Assembly: GCA_964019695.1 (NCBI GenBank)
Contig: OZ026517.1
Coordinates: 57,853,172 to 57,917,171, forward strand
DNA length: 64,000 bases
DNA from: Loripinus fragilis
Lineage: Eukaryota > Mollusca > Bivalvia > Lucinida > Lucinidae
Direction: 5' to 3'
The notes under the pieces are model-generated. The model was not told the origin of the DNA and did not search any database. It saw only the letters and a program-made list of their open reading frames with translations. Below, one piece after another: positions 13,601 through 28,600 of this stretch. Both the position numbers and the translations under genes were made by a program. Within the stretch, counting starts at the first letter, position 1. Each line of letters opens with the position of its first letter.

Positions 13601-16600
13601 TAAAAACTGAAAAGAAGTGACTCTATACCTTCAATACATTAAACAAGAAAGGGAAATATTTCCAGTCCTTTACATTTGAGCCTAAATTGACATATAACAT
13701 TCAAATGGGAAATTTGTAGTGCTTATTATAACAGAGACTAAACAGTTTATACTACTTGTTGAAACAGCCCAAAAATGCTAGTGTGTAACATTTTGTACAG
13801 AGTTTGCAAAAGGTGTTTAAGTATACAATTATTGCAAAAATGCAACCCATTTACTCTTGAACTAAGAGGATATCATCACTATGTACACTATACTTATTGT
13901 GCGATATCTTCCTTGAGTGAGACATGTTTCCCTCTGCTAAAATCCAGGGATATTTATATCAGTTCCTACAGATATCAAAATGACTCCGGTACTTTCAAAC
14001 TATTGCTGTAACTATCAGAAAGCAGAGTGCCAGAGCCGGTTGTACTCAAAGACTATACAGATTCAATCATGGACTAAAATTCTGGGAATGTCCAATACAC
14101 AGACATTACACAGGCTTGCCTGATGTCGGAGCACATCATATGTAATTTGAAACGTTTTAGTGATATCAGTGTTACCGTGTTTGCCCTAAATGTTCAGCAA
14201 GATATATCGGAGTGGGTTGTGTAAAACTAGATCATACAGTGGGCTGATCAGGTTCTACACTTCTGCCGCTCCAATAAAAGATTTTCAACATCTCATCAAG
14301 TTGTAAATAGATCCGTTCAAATTGTGAATAAATTTGATAAGGATGTAATGTGGCTGGTTATTTAGGGATGATACAGTATTCAGTTTCAATATTAAAGGAA
14401 TATTCCTTTCAATACATTGGATTAACACCACTGATTAAGGATTACATACAGTTCAATTCTAGACAAACTATCCGGGTCTGAATACTTCAGTGCTGCATCA
14501 GTGTTATTTGTGGACAATCTGACCAAATATGTACTAATTTAGTTAGGTCAAGAGCATGCTGAAATTCTGGGATGACCAAACATGGGCTGCCAACTAAAGA
14601 TAAAAAGTTGTACATTCATTTTTTGTCAAAATGGGCTGCGATAACTGTATGTCGGAAATGTCATTTAATACAGAAGATTAGGCCTATCAAAACAGGCTGC
14701 GATAACTGTATGTCGGAAATGTCTTTTAATACAGAAGATTACGCCTATCAACAGTACTCCAGCTAGTCTTCAGCATATATACTCATGTTTGCATCAGGTG
14801 CCGAGCTGACTCAAGCCCTATATAATCAATACTATGTTACTTTTCCAGTATGTAAATGCATTTGAGCAAATATCAATGCATTCATGACAAGCACTCGAAT
14901 TCACTTATCAATTACTCATAACATAAATATAATTAGATAAATTATTATGTCCCATCCCTATATAACTAAAAGATTGTTGATGGGACATAAAGAATCAAAT
15001 CAAACAAACAAATTATTATGCAAACATGAACAATGTTTGTCAACTTAAACTAACCCCTTCCTGCTCATAAGTCTAGCTGGAGTGCTGATCTAGATAATGC
15101 CAGTTTCAAAGATTGTGTATTATTCTATGTGTTAATACTTGCTAATGATTTGTTTACATGAACACTCAGACACTTTAAGTATTCTCCAGGTGGTTGATGG
15201 TTGTTGTGATGGCTACCCACTCAAACTTCATTCCCTAATCTTGGGGATCATTCAGTCATAACATTACATTCATTCCTTCATTTTTGGGCAATTCCATTTA
15301 AATTCATCTAAATTTCATCAAATTATCCCCAATACAACTATTAGGCAACAGCAGCCTAAAAATTCTGTCATCCTTTCATACTAGCTGTTTTCTAACTTGA
15401 GTTTACTATCTTACAGTCACGCTGGCTGACTGTAGTCACTCACACTGGCTGAGTGGCTGGAGGAACAAGGACCGGTCACACAGGCTGACTGGAGTCACTC
15501 ACACTGGCTGAGTGGCTGGAGCATCAAGGACCAGTCACACAGGCTGACTGGAGTCACTCACACTGGCTGAGTGGCTGGAGGATCAAGGACCAGTCACACT
15601 GGCTGACTGGAGTCACTCACACTGGCTAAGTGGCTTGAGGGATTTCTATGTCAGTAAACGCAAGTTGTTTAATGATCATCAACATGGTATCTGCATTGAG
15701 TGAGGCTTCAAGCTCAAAGCAAATACCATGTCACAAACTTATGATACACTTTCCAAGCAGCTATACTGCAAGACATCCAACCTGGTTCATTATCATCGCG
15801 TGGCCAGTGTCGGCCCATTTATAATTACACTGGTGCAAAGGTCGAACTGGGACACTCACAGGGCCAATGACTGAGCTGGTTCCGTTAGCCAAAGAATAGG
15901 GTATAAAGAAAGTAATTATTAAAATGTTACAATTAAGCCAAGTTTATCTTTTGTTTGTTCCTTGTCCCTTTAAATCAGTTAAGCAAAACATTCACTCAGC
16001 CACAATGTCTGGGCCCCAGCAATAAATGTTAATTTATAATTTTTGATAAATTTTTGTTTATGATGGGAAAGACATTGCAGATCTTGTTTTGTTTAGCAAA
16101 ATGAATATCTTAAGCTAATCCTTCATATCTTAATCTTTATTAGTAATCTTTGACATGAAGAGATGTAAGTGTGTATCTTAATACTACTTAAAGGGTATTT
16201 AGATGCATATCTTCTAGAAAGCAAACATGTCAGATTTATCTGTTGTACTATCAAGGTAATTCAGACTAAATCAGTCAGTGTAGTTTTGTGTGTTGGAACA
16301 GACAGTATCACTGTGCAAAAGGCTATCCACCAACCACCCCACCACAACACCTTTATTTCAGCTACCTGGAGAAAGAAGGAGTCAGCTCAGTTTGATAATT
16401 CCTTATAAACAGTTTTAAAAGATGTCTCTTAAATTCAGCAATTCCACTTAAATTCATCTAAATTTCATCAAATTATCCCCAACTATTAGGCAACAGCAGC
16501 CTAAAAAATTCTGTCATCCTTTCATACTAGCTGCTTTCTGACTTGCATTTATTATCTTACAGTCACACAGGCTGACTGTAGTCACTCACACTGGCTGAGT

Positions 16601-19600
16601 GGCTGGAGGAACAAGGACCGGTCATACAGGCTGACTGGAGTCACTCACACTGGCTGAGTGGCAGGAGGGCCAAGGACCAGTCACACAGGCTTACTGGAGT
16701 CACTCACACTGGCTGAGTGGCTGGAGGATCAAGGACCAGTCACACAGGCTGACTGGAGTCACTCACACTGGCTGAGTGGCTGGAGGATCAAGGACCAGTC
16801 ACACTGGCTGACTGGAGTCACTCACACTGGCTGAGTGGCTAGAGGGATTTCTATGTCAGTAAACGCAAGTTGTTTAATGATTATCAACATGGTATCTGCA
16901 TTGAGTGAGGCTTCAAGCTCAAAGCAAATATCATGTCACAAGCTTATGATACACTATCAAAGCAGCTATACTGAAAGACGTCCAACCTGGTTCATTATCA
17001 CCGCATGGCTAGTGTCGGCCCATTTATAATTACACTGGTGCACGGGTCGAACTGGGACACTAACAGGGCCAATGACTGAGCTGGTTCCGCTAGCCAAAGA
17101 ATAGGGAATAAAGAAAGTAATTATTAAAATGTTACAATTAAGCCAAGTTAATCTTTTATTTGTTCCTTGTCCCTTTAAATCAGTTAAGCAAAACATTCAC
17201 TCAGCCACAATGTCTGGGCCCCAGCAATAAATTGAAGAATTAATTATTTAATCTGTTATTTGATGGTTTTAAAAAGATTTTATTGCTTTTTAAGAAGTAG
17301 GCATTTTTAGTAAGAATGTAAAATTGTTATGGACCTTAACCCTTTGTATACTAGAAACCCCTAAATGGGTACTTTGGCAAAGAGTGAAGACCCAGATGAA
17401 ATGCAGCATAATGCTGCATTTCATCAGGGTCTGCCCTGTTTGCTCAGATTAAAACAACCTTCAAGGACAGAAGTACATCATAATATAGAAACTTTTACCT
17501 GTGACCCCTTAAATAACAAAATGGGCAGTCCCATACTTATTGTATCAATATGTATGGGAAAATCCATCATAATACAAAGGGTTAAATTGAAAGCATGAAA
17601 AAAAACACACAAAAAACTTGAATCCTGCAAAATAATTGGATCAAAAGTGGGAAGGAGTTTAGAAAATAAAATATCCAGTATAGTAAGGGTTGTTCCAAAA
17701 CAGTGTATACCTCTTCTTGTCTGTACCCTAACAAGTTGTAGTCATAGTTTCCTGGACGACCCACAAACCTGAAGGAGTAATAAAAATACAAAATAGAAAT
17801 TGTTTTTGTGAAACATTGCACCTCCAACCAAATGCTTGGCCATAAGGGTGGTGCTTTAACCCCATTGTATACAAATGGATTCTTCCTTCTGTTTTGATAC
17901 AATAAACTTGGGATAGTCCATTGTACATATCTAGGGGTGTCATGTTATAATCCTAAAAAAAAATATTGTATTCTTTATTCTGAAGATATTTTTTACCTTT
18001 ACAAATAGTTTTGTTTTGTTTGATTTGATTCTTTATGTCCCATTAACAATCTTTCAGTTATAAAGGGACAAGTCTTCCTGGGTTGAACCAGTAATAAGCT
18101 AGGATTAATGTTCTTGCTCAAGGACACAACACAGTGATGCAGGTGCGGCTCAAACCAGCGGCCCCTTGGTCTCAAGTCAAGCACTCTACCACTGTGCCAC
18201 ATCACTATCTTTTACAAATAGTGTAGACGCAAATGAAGTGCAGCATTATGCTGCATTTCATCTGGGTCTTTACTGTTTGCAATAGTTCTCATTTAGGGAT
18301 GACCCTTATACAAAGGGTTTAAGTAATTAACATGAACCAGTGCCTTAACTGTAGTAATATTTGTCAAATTTGAACAGGTTATCCATTCATCATATCTCAT
18401 TAGCTTGCCAAATGTTGATACACAGATTGATGGACAATGCCAAAACTATAATTACCTGCCCTTCAACAATACAATGTAGATATGAAGGAATAAATACTGG
18501 TAATGTTGATAATGGATGAATGATTACATGCCCTTGAAGAAGACTATGCAGATAATGGAAAAATAATTACCTGCCCTTGAAGAAGGCTATGTAGATAATG
18601 GAAGAATAATTACCTGCCCTTGAAGAAGGCTATGTAGATAATGGAAAAATAATCACCTGCCCTTGAAGAAGGCTATGGAAATGATGGAAGATTTAGAACA
18701 ATTACCTGCCCTTAAAGAAGGCTGTGTAGATAACGGAAGAATAATTACCTACCCTTGAAGAAGGCTATGTAGATGATGAAGAATAATTACCTGCCCTTGA
18801 AGAATGCAATGTAGATAATGGACGAATAATTACCTGCCCTTGAAAAAGGCAATGTAGATAATGGAAGAATAATTACCTGCCCTTGAAGAAGGCTATGTAG
18901 ATAACGGAAATATAATTACCTACCCTTGAAGAAGGCACTGTAGAAGATGAAGAATAATTACCTGCCCTTGAAGAAGGCTATGTTGATAATGGAAGAATAA
19001 TTACCTGCCCTTGAAGAAGGCAATGTAGATAATGGAAGAATAAAAGTTGACAAACTGGAAGAGGAACATCTTGAAGGTGAAAGCATCTTCCCACTCTGAC
19101 TGTGTTCTATGTGATTCTGAAAACAAAAATGACACTCACATGTTATAATGGTAGTGCTATACATCTGGATAAAATGATGTCATTTCATTTTTATGGAATG
19201 AATAGACAGGTTTAGATAGACAAAATTTTTGAGCGTAAAATTGTAAATATTTTTTTACACATCTGTTTTAACATAGGTTTTGGGCGCTCAAAAGAACCAT
19301 TTTATTGAGATGGTTCTTTTGAGTACCCTTAACATATGTTTTGGCTGAGAAATAAGAAAATTATTTTTTTTGGTACATTCTCTTAACTAAAGGCTTGGAA
19401 TATGATATCTATTTCCTCAAATTTTTGAGTGTAAACAACCCACAAAACAGTCAATGTGTCCTTAAAGGAGCAGGTCAAATAAGTTTATTATCCTGCTACA
19501 TGAGAAATTCCAAGCCTCTTAACTATCTCCATAAATTTAGATAAACAAAATATTAGAGCATGAAATTTGAAATAATTTCTTACCCATCAGTTTTGACATA

Positions 19601-22600
19601 TGTTTAGGGTACTCAAAAGAACCTTCTCCTGGAGACGGTTCTTTGAGTACCCACAACTTACGTTTAGGTTGAGAAATATGAAAAATAATTTTTGGCAAAC
19701 ATTCTTAACTAAAGGCCTTGAATATGATATTTATTTCCTCAAGTGTCTGAGTGTAAACAACCTACAAAAAAGTCAATGCCCTTAAGGTCAAATAAGGTTA
19801 TCATCCCGCCACTTGAGAATTTCTAAGCTTCTAAACTATCTCCATAGCTTTAGATAAACAAAAATTTTGAGCATAAAATTGACATTTTTTTACTCATCTG
19901 TTTTAACATATGTTTTGGTGGCTCAGAAGAACCATCTCATTAAGACGGTCTATTGAGTACTCACAAAGTATGTTTTGGTTGAAAAATAAAAAAATCATTT
20001 TTCTGGAATGCACTCTTAACTAAAAGCATACATCTTTATTATATGGATGAAATTTTATTTTTTGGTTTTTATCGATGTGTAAACTCCGGCAAATCACTCA
20101 CAAATTGAATAAAGACCGAAGGGCTTTATGTTAAATTTGTGAGTGATTCTCCGGAGTTTACACATCGATAAAAAACAAAAATTAAATTTCATTCCATATA
20201 ATTCCAACTTTGGAACAAAACAGCACATTTGTAAAGGTTTGTTGACATTATTTCAAATTAAAAGGCCCACTGAAGGAAAATAGTTCGTAACCGCTTTCTA
20301 TGAAAGATGGGGCAGCCATCTTGAAAATTATGTCAGTTAAAAACTTTGTTATGCTAAATATAGATTAAAATTGCACTCTATTTAGTGTGATTATATGAGT
20401 ATGAGCTCAAAAACAACTCCATTTAATTTGTAATTGGTTTCTTTAGCTTGCTGGGCTCATTGGAGAGCATTAAGATTAAGGCCCTTCCACGGAATGACAG
20501 GTTTTAAAAAGCACTAGTCTACCTTCACAAGTCCCTGCCTTAAATCCCCACATTAGTAGGTCCTAAGCGTTAACCTAAAAAGTTCGTTTTGACGCTGTCA
20601 AACTGTATTGAAACATTTCGTTGTCGATGTAGCCATTGTTTTGATGCTGATTTTCTTCGATGATGTGACTGTGTCAAGTGAAGTCACATAGCCATGTCAT
20701 CGGGTTCATTTCTTAGAGTTCCTCCTGTTGCTTTGAAGGTGCATCCTCATATGGTGTAAGGGTTTTCAAATGAGCTTTCAACATGTTTAACTACATTTGT
20801 ATATTTAAACTGGTGAATCTTTTATCTTGGACACAACAATAGGGTACCCTACTTGTCACTTGTGTTCGAAGTTTTATGTACAGTACGTTATTAGCACTGC
20901 GAAATCAAGGCAGATATCAAATATTCATACGCACCGGTTTTTATTGAAGTGTAAAAAACATTTCATTTTACCAACGGACCAATCAAAATCGCCAAAAAAA
21001 CTATAAAAACATTAAAAAGTTGGAATTATAGCTTAGTAATAGTTGGTCGGTTGGCGCTTAACTGGTGGTAAACTGTTGAGACAAGTTTTCTATAGATAAG
21101 GATGTTGTATTTAACTGCCAGGAAGAAAACATTGACCAAGAAAGGATAAACCCTTTCCGTCATGAATATTCATGCTAAGCTCCACCCACTATGACTAATT
21201 ATATAAATAAACGTTCATGTTGGTACATAGAACACAGAAGTAATATGTCAGGGCCCGGAATTACAATGCCTCCTTAAAGTTAAGGAAGACTTAAGTTAAG
21301 TATTGATTTTTCAGGATGCCAAAAATAACGTTTCAAACTGATTAAAACCAAAATAGTTTCATTTTTTCTGTAGATCACAATATCTTTGACCACAAGTACT
21401 GCATCGATACAGGCAATTTATTTAGCACTTAATACAGCATGTTGAAATATCAATACTTAACTTAAGTCTTCCTTAACTTTAAGGAGGCATTGTAATTCCA
21501 GGACCAGGTCTACAGCGTATGATCATCAATAAGCAAACAGAGTAGACCCTGATCAGGCTGCTCTTACAAGAGCTGCCTGATCTGGGTCTGCTCTGTTTGC
21601 AAAAGTGTTAAAAGGCATCTCTATGAGGTGAAGGGTTACCCCTTTACTCAATAATAAAGCCTTTTGACACCTTTGAAATATCATGTATTTGAAAATATTT
21701 TAAGAATGGAGCATTTGCTCTTTTGGAGCAAGTGCTCCATTTCCATAATATTTTCATAAGTATTAAAAACTTACTTAGCTTTTTCTTCATTTTTTTCAAA
21801 GCTGTCTAAATAATAAAAAATAGAAAATGATGTCATGATCTAAAAATAGCCTATGGAGTAAAGGGTTCATCTTACCTACTTCTGTCAGTTCATGAGCAAT
21901 TCTTTGATAAATCTGTTGAAAGAAATGGGAAAAAATGTATTAACTATATAGAGTATCTTACATGAGTGCTCATATTTTATTGAATTTATTTAACGAGTTG
22001 GGGAAGAGATAAAATGTGAGGCTTGCCGAGCATTTTATCTCTTTTTCGCAACGAGTTTAATAAATTCAATAAAACAAGAGCACGAATGTTAGATTCTATT
22101 TATCATATGGCATTAAGATTACTTTGAAATATTATTTCTGCCGTAAAACGTTATACTTTTGTCATTATGTACGCAATGTTGTTATGGACGTCATAACGTT
22201 TCCCATAAATCTATAAACCACTAGTGGTTTATCGATTTTATTGCATGGTGTTATTTCACTCTCAGATGCGACGTCATATGATAATAAAACAAATAAAACC
22301 AGAATTGTGTTCATAGGACAGAAACCATCACAAATTGATCAATTTTCATACAAATGTCCATAACTCTTGTAATACCAGGTAGAATTAACGAAAATAGTAC
22401 TTGGCATACTCTATGGTTATATACTGGTGTATAAAATTTGAATCCGATGAAATCATCCTATTAAAAGATATGGACCCATAACCAATTCTGTGTACAAGCA
22501 GGAAATACAGACATAGATATGGACATCATTAACCCTTTCCTTCATGAATATTCATGCTAGGCTCCACCCACTATGAATAATTATATGAATAAACTTAGAA

Positions 22601-25600
22601 CAAAGAAATTGCTTGCCAGGTCTATTTGTGTGGGATCAGATATATCATGTTTCCATATGCAAACATAGTAGACCCTGATCAGGCAGCTCTTACAAGAGTT
22701 GCCTGATCTGGGTCTGCTCTGTTTGCATAAGCATTAAAAGACAACTCTATGAGTTAAAGGTTAATACAAAATGAACACCTCCTCATAGGTACCATTCTAC
22801 AATGATAGGCCTAAATAATTATTCTAGGAGTAAAAATGTGAATATTTTCTTATCGTTCTGTTCAAATATTTGCTTTGGGTCCTCTCATTCAGATGGTTCT
22901 TTTGAGTCACCACAACAAATTTTTCGTTGAGAAATAAGAAAATTAATTTTTTAGTACGCACCCTTATCGCAAGGCAAGTCCTCAACTGAATGACAAACAT
23001 TTAACACTAACTGAAAAATATACAATAGAATACATGCGTACTTACAAAGTATAGGGGGAGCACTGTGGCTCAGTGGTAGAGAGCTTGACTCGAGTTCAAA
23101 GGGTTGCGGGTTCGAGCCTCACCAGCATCACTGCGTTGTGTCCTTGAGCAAGAGCATTAATCTTAGCTTAGTACTGGTTCAACCCAGGAAGATTCATTCC
23201 TTTATAACTGAAAGATTGTAGATGGGACGTAAAGAATCAAATCAAACAAACAAACAAACAAACAAACAAACAAACAAAACAAAGTACATGCGTACTTACA
23301 AAGTTAAGGATGACAATGACGACCAAATTAATACAGGCAGCTGTCCCTGAAGCAATGAGACTAGCCCGCTGTCTAACAATCTCCTCTTCACTGGCATAGA
23401 GCACCACAGCAATAGCAATCCGGTATACTATCACTCCGAACACAGCAGCTAGAACAAGGCACAACTGAAATGAGAGGACAGAATTGATTCAAATAACTCT
23501 TTGCATGCTGATTAACTTTTCATGATTTTTTTTTATAGTCTGCCGACTTTTTTTTAAAATAAACATTTTCGAAAATTTATTTCAAGAATTTTTCTGACAT
23601 TTGTTTTGCTTTGTTTGATTTGTTGCTTTACGTCCCAAGTCAACAGCTATGGTCATGGCGGGACAGTCATTTCACCTAACCACAATTTTTCCTGGGCAAC
23701 CTAAAGAAGCCTTTAACCAATACAGCAGACGACAAATTTTGCGACATCTTTCCTAATTTTCGAAAATAATAAGGTATGATATTTCATGAGAATTGTCTGC
23801 CAGCAGACAATTCTCATGAAATATCATGCCTTATTGATATTTGAGCCAAAATCTGACAAATGGGACCGTCTGGCAATAAAAGTCAAAAGTGAGATATTTA
23901 CAGAGAAAGAAAGACCTAGCTGTTGCGAACAATTGCAAAAAATTTGAAGAGATTATCTTTACTAATAACAAAGATATGAGCATTTAAACTTGTATTGATG
24001 ATGCGTTTTAAACATGACTTCACTTAACGTTGTTAATGACGTTCTGACGTCAACACCATTGTGTCAAAGTATGACGCTGATATAAAGATGCTAGGAGCAA
24101 TATTTCAAGAATGCTCCATGTTTCTGTAAATTTGATGTGTATGCAATTGCATAGACTACACAAATAGCCCACATATGCACATCCCGTGTTTACAAAAGCA
24201 TTTGAAATGAGGTACCCTGTTTTAAAGGAAGTGTGTAGTCCATATGTACAGCTGTTGCCATAGCAACATACATCATACATATCACTTAATTTTATCAGAA
24301 CTGTTTGCGCCTTTGATTGTATTACATGTTAGAAGCAATTTGACTGTATTGTAAGAACTTGCAATATCTTCAAAATTTAGACTTTTTTGAAATTTTGATT
24401 ACACAAAAACTGCTAAAATGCCCGAAGGACCCTTTTGTCAGATTGGCGCTCATTTGTTATTTTTGAAAAAACAGCAAAATTTGAAATTGTCGTCTGCTGC
24501 AAAATGTAGGTGGCGCTTTAAGGGTTAATAGAACAATAGTCCAATGGTAAAAGTCTGGTAATTATTTGAGTTTAAATGTCCCTATAGTAACTGAAAAAAG
24601 CTGCAGAAATAAGCTGAATGGTTTTCAACTTTTATGGTGGATACCAGTTCATGACAGTCAGACAGTATGTTTTTGTTTGGTTTGTGGTTTTATGTCCCAG
24701 TCAACAGCTATGTTCTGTTCATGTTGAATCGGTCAGTTTTTTTCCAGGGCAAGCTTAGACTTAGCGGTTAACCAGTACTTTGTGAACTTACTTAAGTCAA
24801 AAGAGTAGCTAAGTAAAGGCAATAAGTACCTTTATCTTGTGTAATGGTCCATATCTCCCCACTGTTTTAGTAGGAGGTAGAAGATATGAAAAATTTTGAC
24901 ATGGTCCAACTAGGTAGCTGCTCATTTAAGTCAAAGAGTGGCTAAGTATAGGCAATAAGTACCTTTATTTTGTGTAATGGTCCATATCTCTCAATTATAT
25001 AAGTAGAAAGCACGAAAAATGTTTGAGCAAAAATGAGTTTAAATTAACTCCTAGCATTGTGGGAACTTTTTCATGATTTTTTGTCATCTGCTTAACAATA
25101 GATTTTTTTTTTTTCAAAATAAACTTTTCCGAAAAAATACTTTCATGAATACCATCAGAGTGTCAAACAGTTCGGACCCAGATCAGGCCAGACATGTTGT
25201 CGGACCTGATCTGGGTCCAAACTGTTTGAAAAAATTATCAGCAGATGACAATTACAGGTAACAAGATAATCATACTTACAAGGCTGACATTTCAGAAATA
25301 GATGATGAGAAACATTTGTTATTATGATGCTCTAGATTTAGTTATATCAGAAAAGCTCTTTTTGACCACCTGAGGAAATCCTGTCCAAGGATTGACACAT
25401 TAAATGATGAAAATAAGTTTATCTACCTTTTGAATTCCAGTGGTTCGACAATGAAAGAAGTAGCATGTTTTCTTCATTCAGCATATAAGGCCCATTCCGC
25501 ATAGGTGAATATATTTTTTTTTTTGTATTCAAATACTTCTCTTGTTTAACATTATGCTAAATGATATATCATTCTTTGTATTTATGTTGAACATGTTTAT

Positions 25601-28600
25601 GAAAGTGTTTTGTGAGTGTCTCATATGAAATGAGATGAAAGAATAAAATAATTGTATTGTATTGTATTATACTTACAAAGAAAATGATAACAAATAAAGA
25701 TGAGCAGTATCGAACACATTTACTCCATATCGGTAGGTATGGCTCCAATTTCTGAAAATAAACAAAAATATTGGTAACTGTCCCTTTAACATGGACCTCG
25801 ATGTGAGTAGCCCGGACATTATTGCATGCGAACAACAAAGGCGCAGATCAGCCTGCGCAACTGCGCAGTCTGACCAGCGCCTTTGTTATTCCCTATCTGG
25901 GAAGAACAATAGTCCAGCTAGCTCCATGCAAAATTTCAATATTCTAGCTAGTCTTTGTAGCTGAGCAGGCTAGTTTGAGTCTTACATGTATGTATTTAGT
26001 CAGAAACCTCGAAGACATATTCAATAAGACACCATAATTCACAAAATAAGCACACATGCCCCTAAAGGTGAACATGGAGTATTTATTGGTTGTTTACGCT
26101 ATATGAATTTCTGATTTCTAGTCACAACAGTGATGTAATTTTGTTATAAATATGGATTTGATGTGTGAATGAAAAACAGGGATCCTGATCAGTTGGCTTC
26201 ATCAAAGCTAAATGATCTGGATGCACACTTTTTTTAGAGAAGGTATACAATTTTGAATAAGTTATGTTCACAGTGCACTTATTAGTTTATATTGGTTATA
26301 ATCATATTCAGAATGCTATGCGATAAGCTCTTTCCTACTAACTGGTTATCTGCTTGCCATGATGATAACGGGAAGTCATGTATTTTGAACAGGAAGATAT
26401 TATCATGCCCAACACGAGACGTTTAAGAAATAGATCAGCTCCAGCAGTGAATTGTTGAGTAATAATTCACTGTGTAGAGGTCAATTGTAAAGAAGATCAA
26501 ATCACAAGCGTGCAGCGCGAGTGATTTATCTTCGTACAACTGACCGACAAACAGTGAATTATTACTCAACAATTCACCCACTGGACCTGATGTATTTCGA
26601 TTCTAACATACAATAAACGACAAAAACACATTCGAAGTCTTCAGCTTCTTCCAACTTTCCGCCATTGCACTGAAGAACTCCCGCCAATACTTAGACTACG
26701 TCGCATACGTCTACATGTAATTGTAATGTCTTTCAAGCGTAAAAACGACTTTACACTGTCAAACGCCATGAATGACGTCATTTTCCAGTGACGTCAGCTA
26801 TCACACACTTTAGCTGTGAATTATTTCCGATATATCACAGATTGTTATCATTGGCTCTATTGGCGAGGTGTGTTAGAATAATCATTCGATATTGTCAGAG
26901 GTAAACAAGTGACATGATGTTACACAAAATTTACGCCAGTCCTCTGTTTTACTTACATTTTTGTAAGTCAAACACGTTAAAATAGTGAATTGGAAAATGT
27001 GATAAACAGATTATAACGCTTTGGTTATCGCCCTCAGTTTCAACCCTTGACCACCATCAGCCCGAGAGCTTTAATAATAATGGGGTCTCGAATTGATACT
27101 TCGGGCGATAACCAAAACGCTATGAGATAACCTCTAAATTTAGTTTCATAAATGACATGTACAAAAAATCAGTTATTGGCACTTTTAAATGTTCTTATAA
27201 TCAGTTCAAAAAATAAACATATTGTACAAAAAAACAGTAACAGGCAGCTTTATATTGATCATGTCTCCAGATAAGAGTGTGTATTGGAAAATTACTTTCT
27301 TTGTTTCTCATCCAAAACATATGTTGTGGGTACTCAAAAGAACCGTCTCAATGAGACGGTTCTTTTGAGCACCCAAAACACATGTCTAAATTAATGGGTA
27401 AGAAAATAATTGAAATTTTACGCATAAAAAGTTTCCTTATCTGAATCTATGTGTATATTACACTAGTATTTGATGGAAGGCAGAGTCACACCTGCCAGTG
27501 TAGAGTCAGATTAATATCAAAGCAAAGTCAGTGGAGTATAAAAATAAGGTCAAGGTCACCAGGTCAAAATGTGTGCTCAAAAGAGTACACCAGAACAATA
27601 ACTATGCAAGGTTAACAAATTGAGTGTGCACTCAGGGAAGACTAAGTTCAGACTGGGCATCTGATCAGTCAGCACTGAATTTGGTTTAATGCTTTAAGTC
27701 TCAGTCACAGCTTTGGTCATGTTGGGGCTGTCAGTTCACCTAGCCACTATTTTTTGCTGGGCAAGCTTGACTAAGCAGTTAAAGAACTTCATGCACTTAC
27801 TTTCCCTTGTAACTGACAACAACCCTTCTTGAATCAGCGAAAGGGAGAAAATGGCTGTAGGAATTATTTATGATCAATCTCCAAGAAAGTATAGGCCCGG
27901 GCCTGGATGGAACTTGCCATCCTAGATCTGCAGTCTGACAGGTATCTGCTGTCAGACACATTACCGACTGAGCTACGCGGCCCTGCATTTTCACTGAGCA
28001 TTCAGTGGGTAATTAAGGACCTAAGCTTTCTTCATGAGAACAGGGACGACTCTGATCAGATTAAACTGATGCCTAGGCTGATCTTAGTCTTCTCATGATG
28101 CAGAGACAAACTGTTGGTTTTCTCACGTTGCCCCTTAGATATGAGCCGTGACATGTGATTTCTAACATTTCTAATTTTCTCAGACGAACCTGCACACCTT
28201 CTTTCTTTCAGTAGCTTAACAGTCACAGAATATTCAAGAGACTAGCAAAGGCTCTGATCAGACTGCGCATATGCGCAGGCTGATCTGAGGCTTTGCTGGT
28301 CGCACAAACCACATTGTTGGAAATCCCATGTCACAGCTCAAATAGTCCTCTCATGACACAGAGCCAAACTGTTGGTTTTCTCATGTTGCCCCTTAGATAT
28401 GAGCCGTGACATGTGATTTCTAACAATGTGGCACTTCCACATGAATAGACTCCTGACGAGCCTGCACAGCTTTCTTTTCAGTAGTTTAAATCTCACAGAA
28501 TAGTGAAGGGACTAGCAGAGGCTCTGATCAGACTGTGCATAAGCGCAGGCTGATCTGAGGCTTTGCTGGTCACATATACCACATTGTAGGAAATCTCATG

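Noticed and set aside
18450..19004. CRISPR-like array (regular 43-bp repeats)
   Set aside because: There are no unique spacers; the whole unit is repeated and derives from an exon end.
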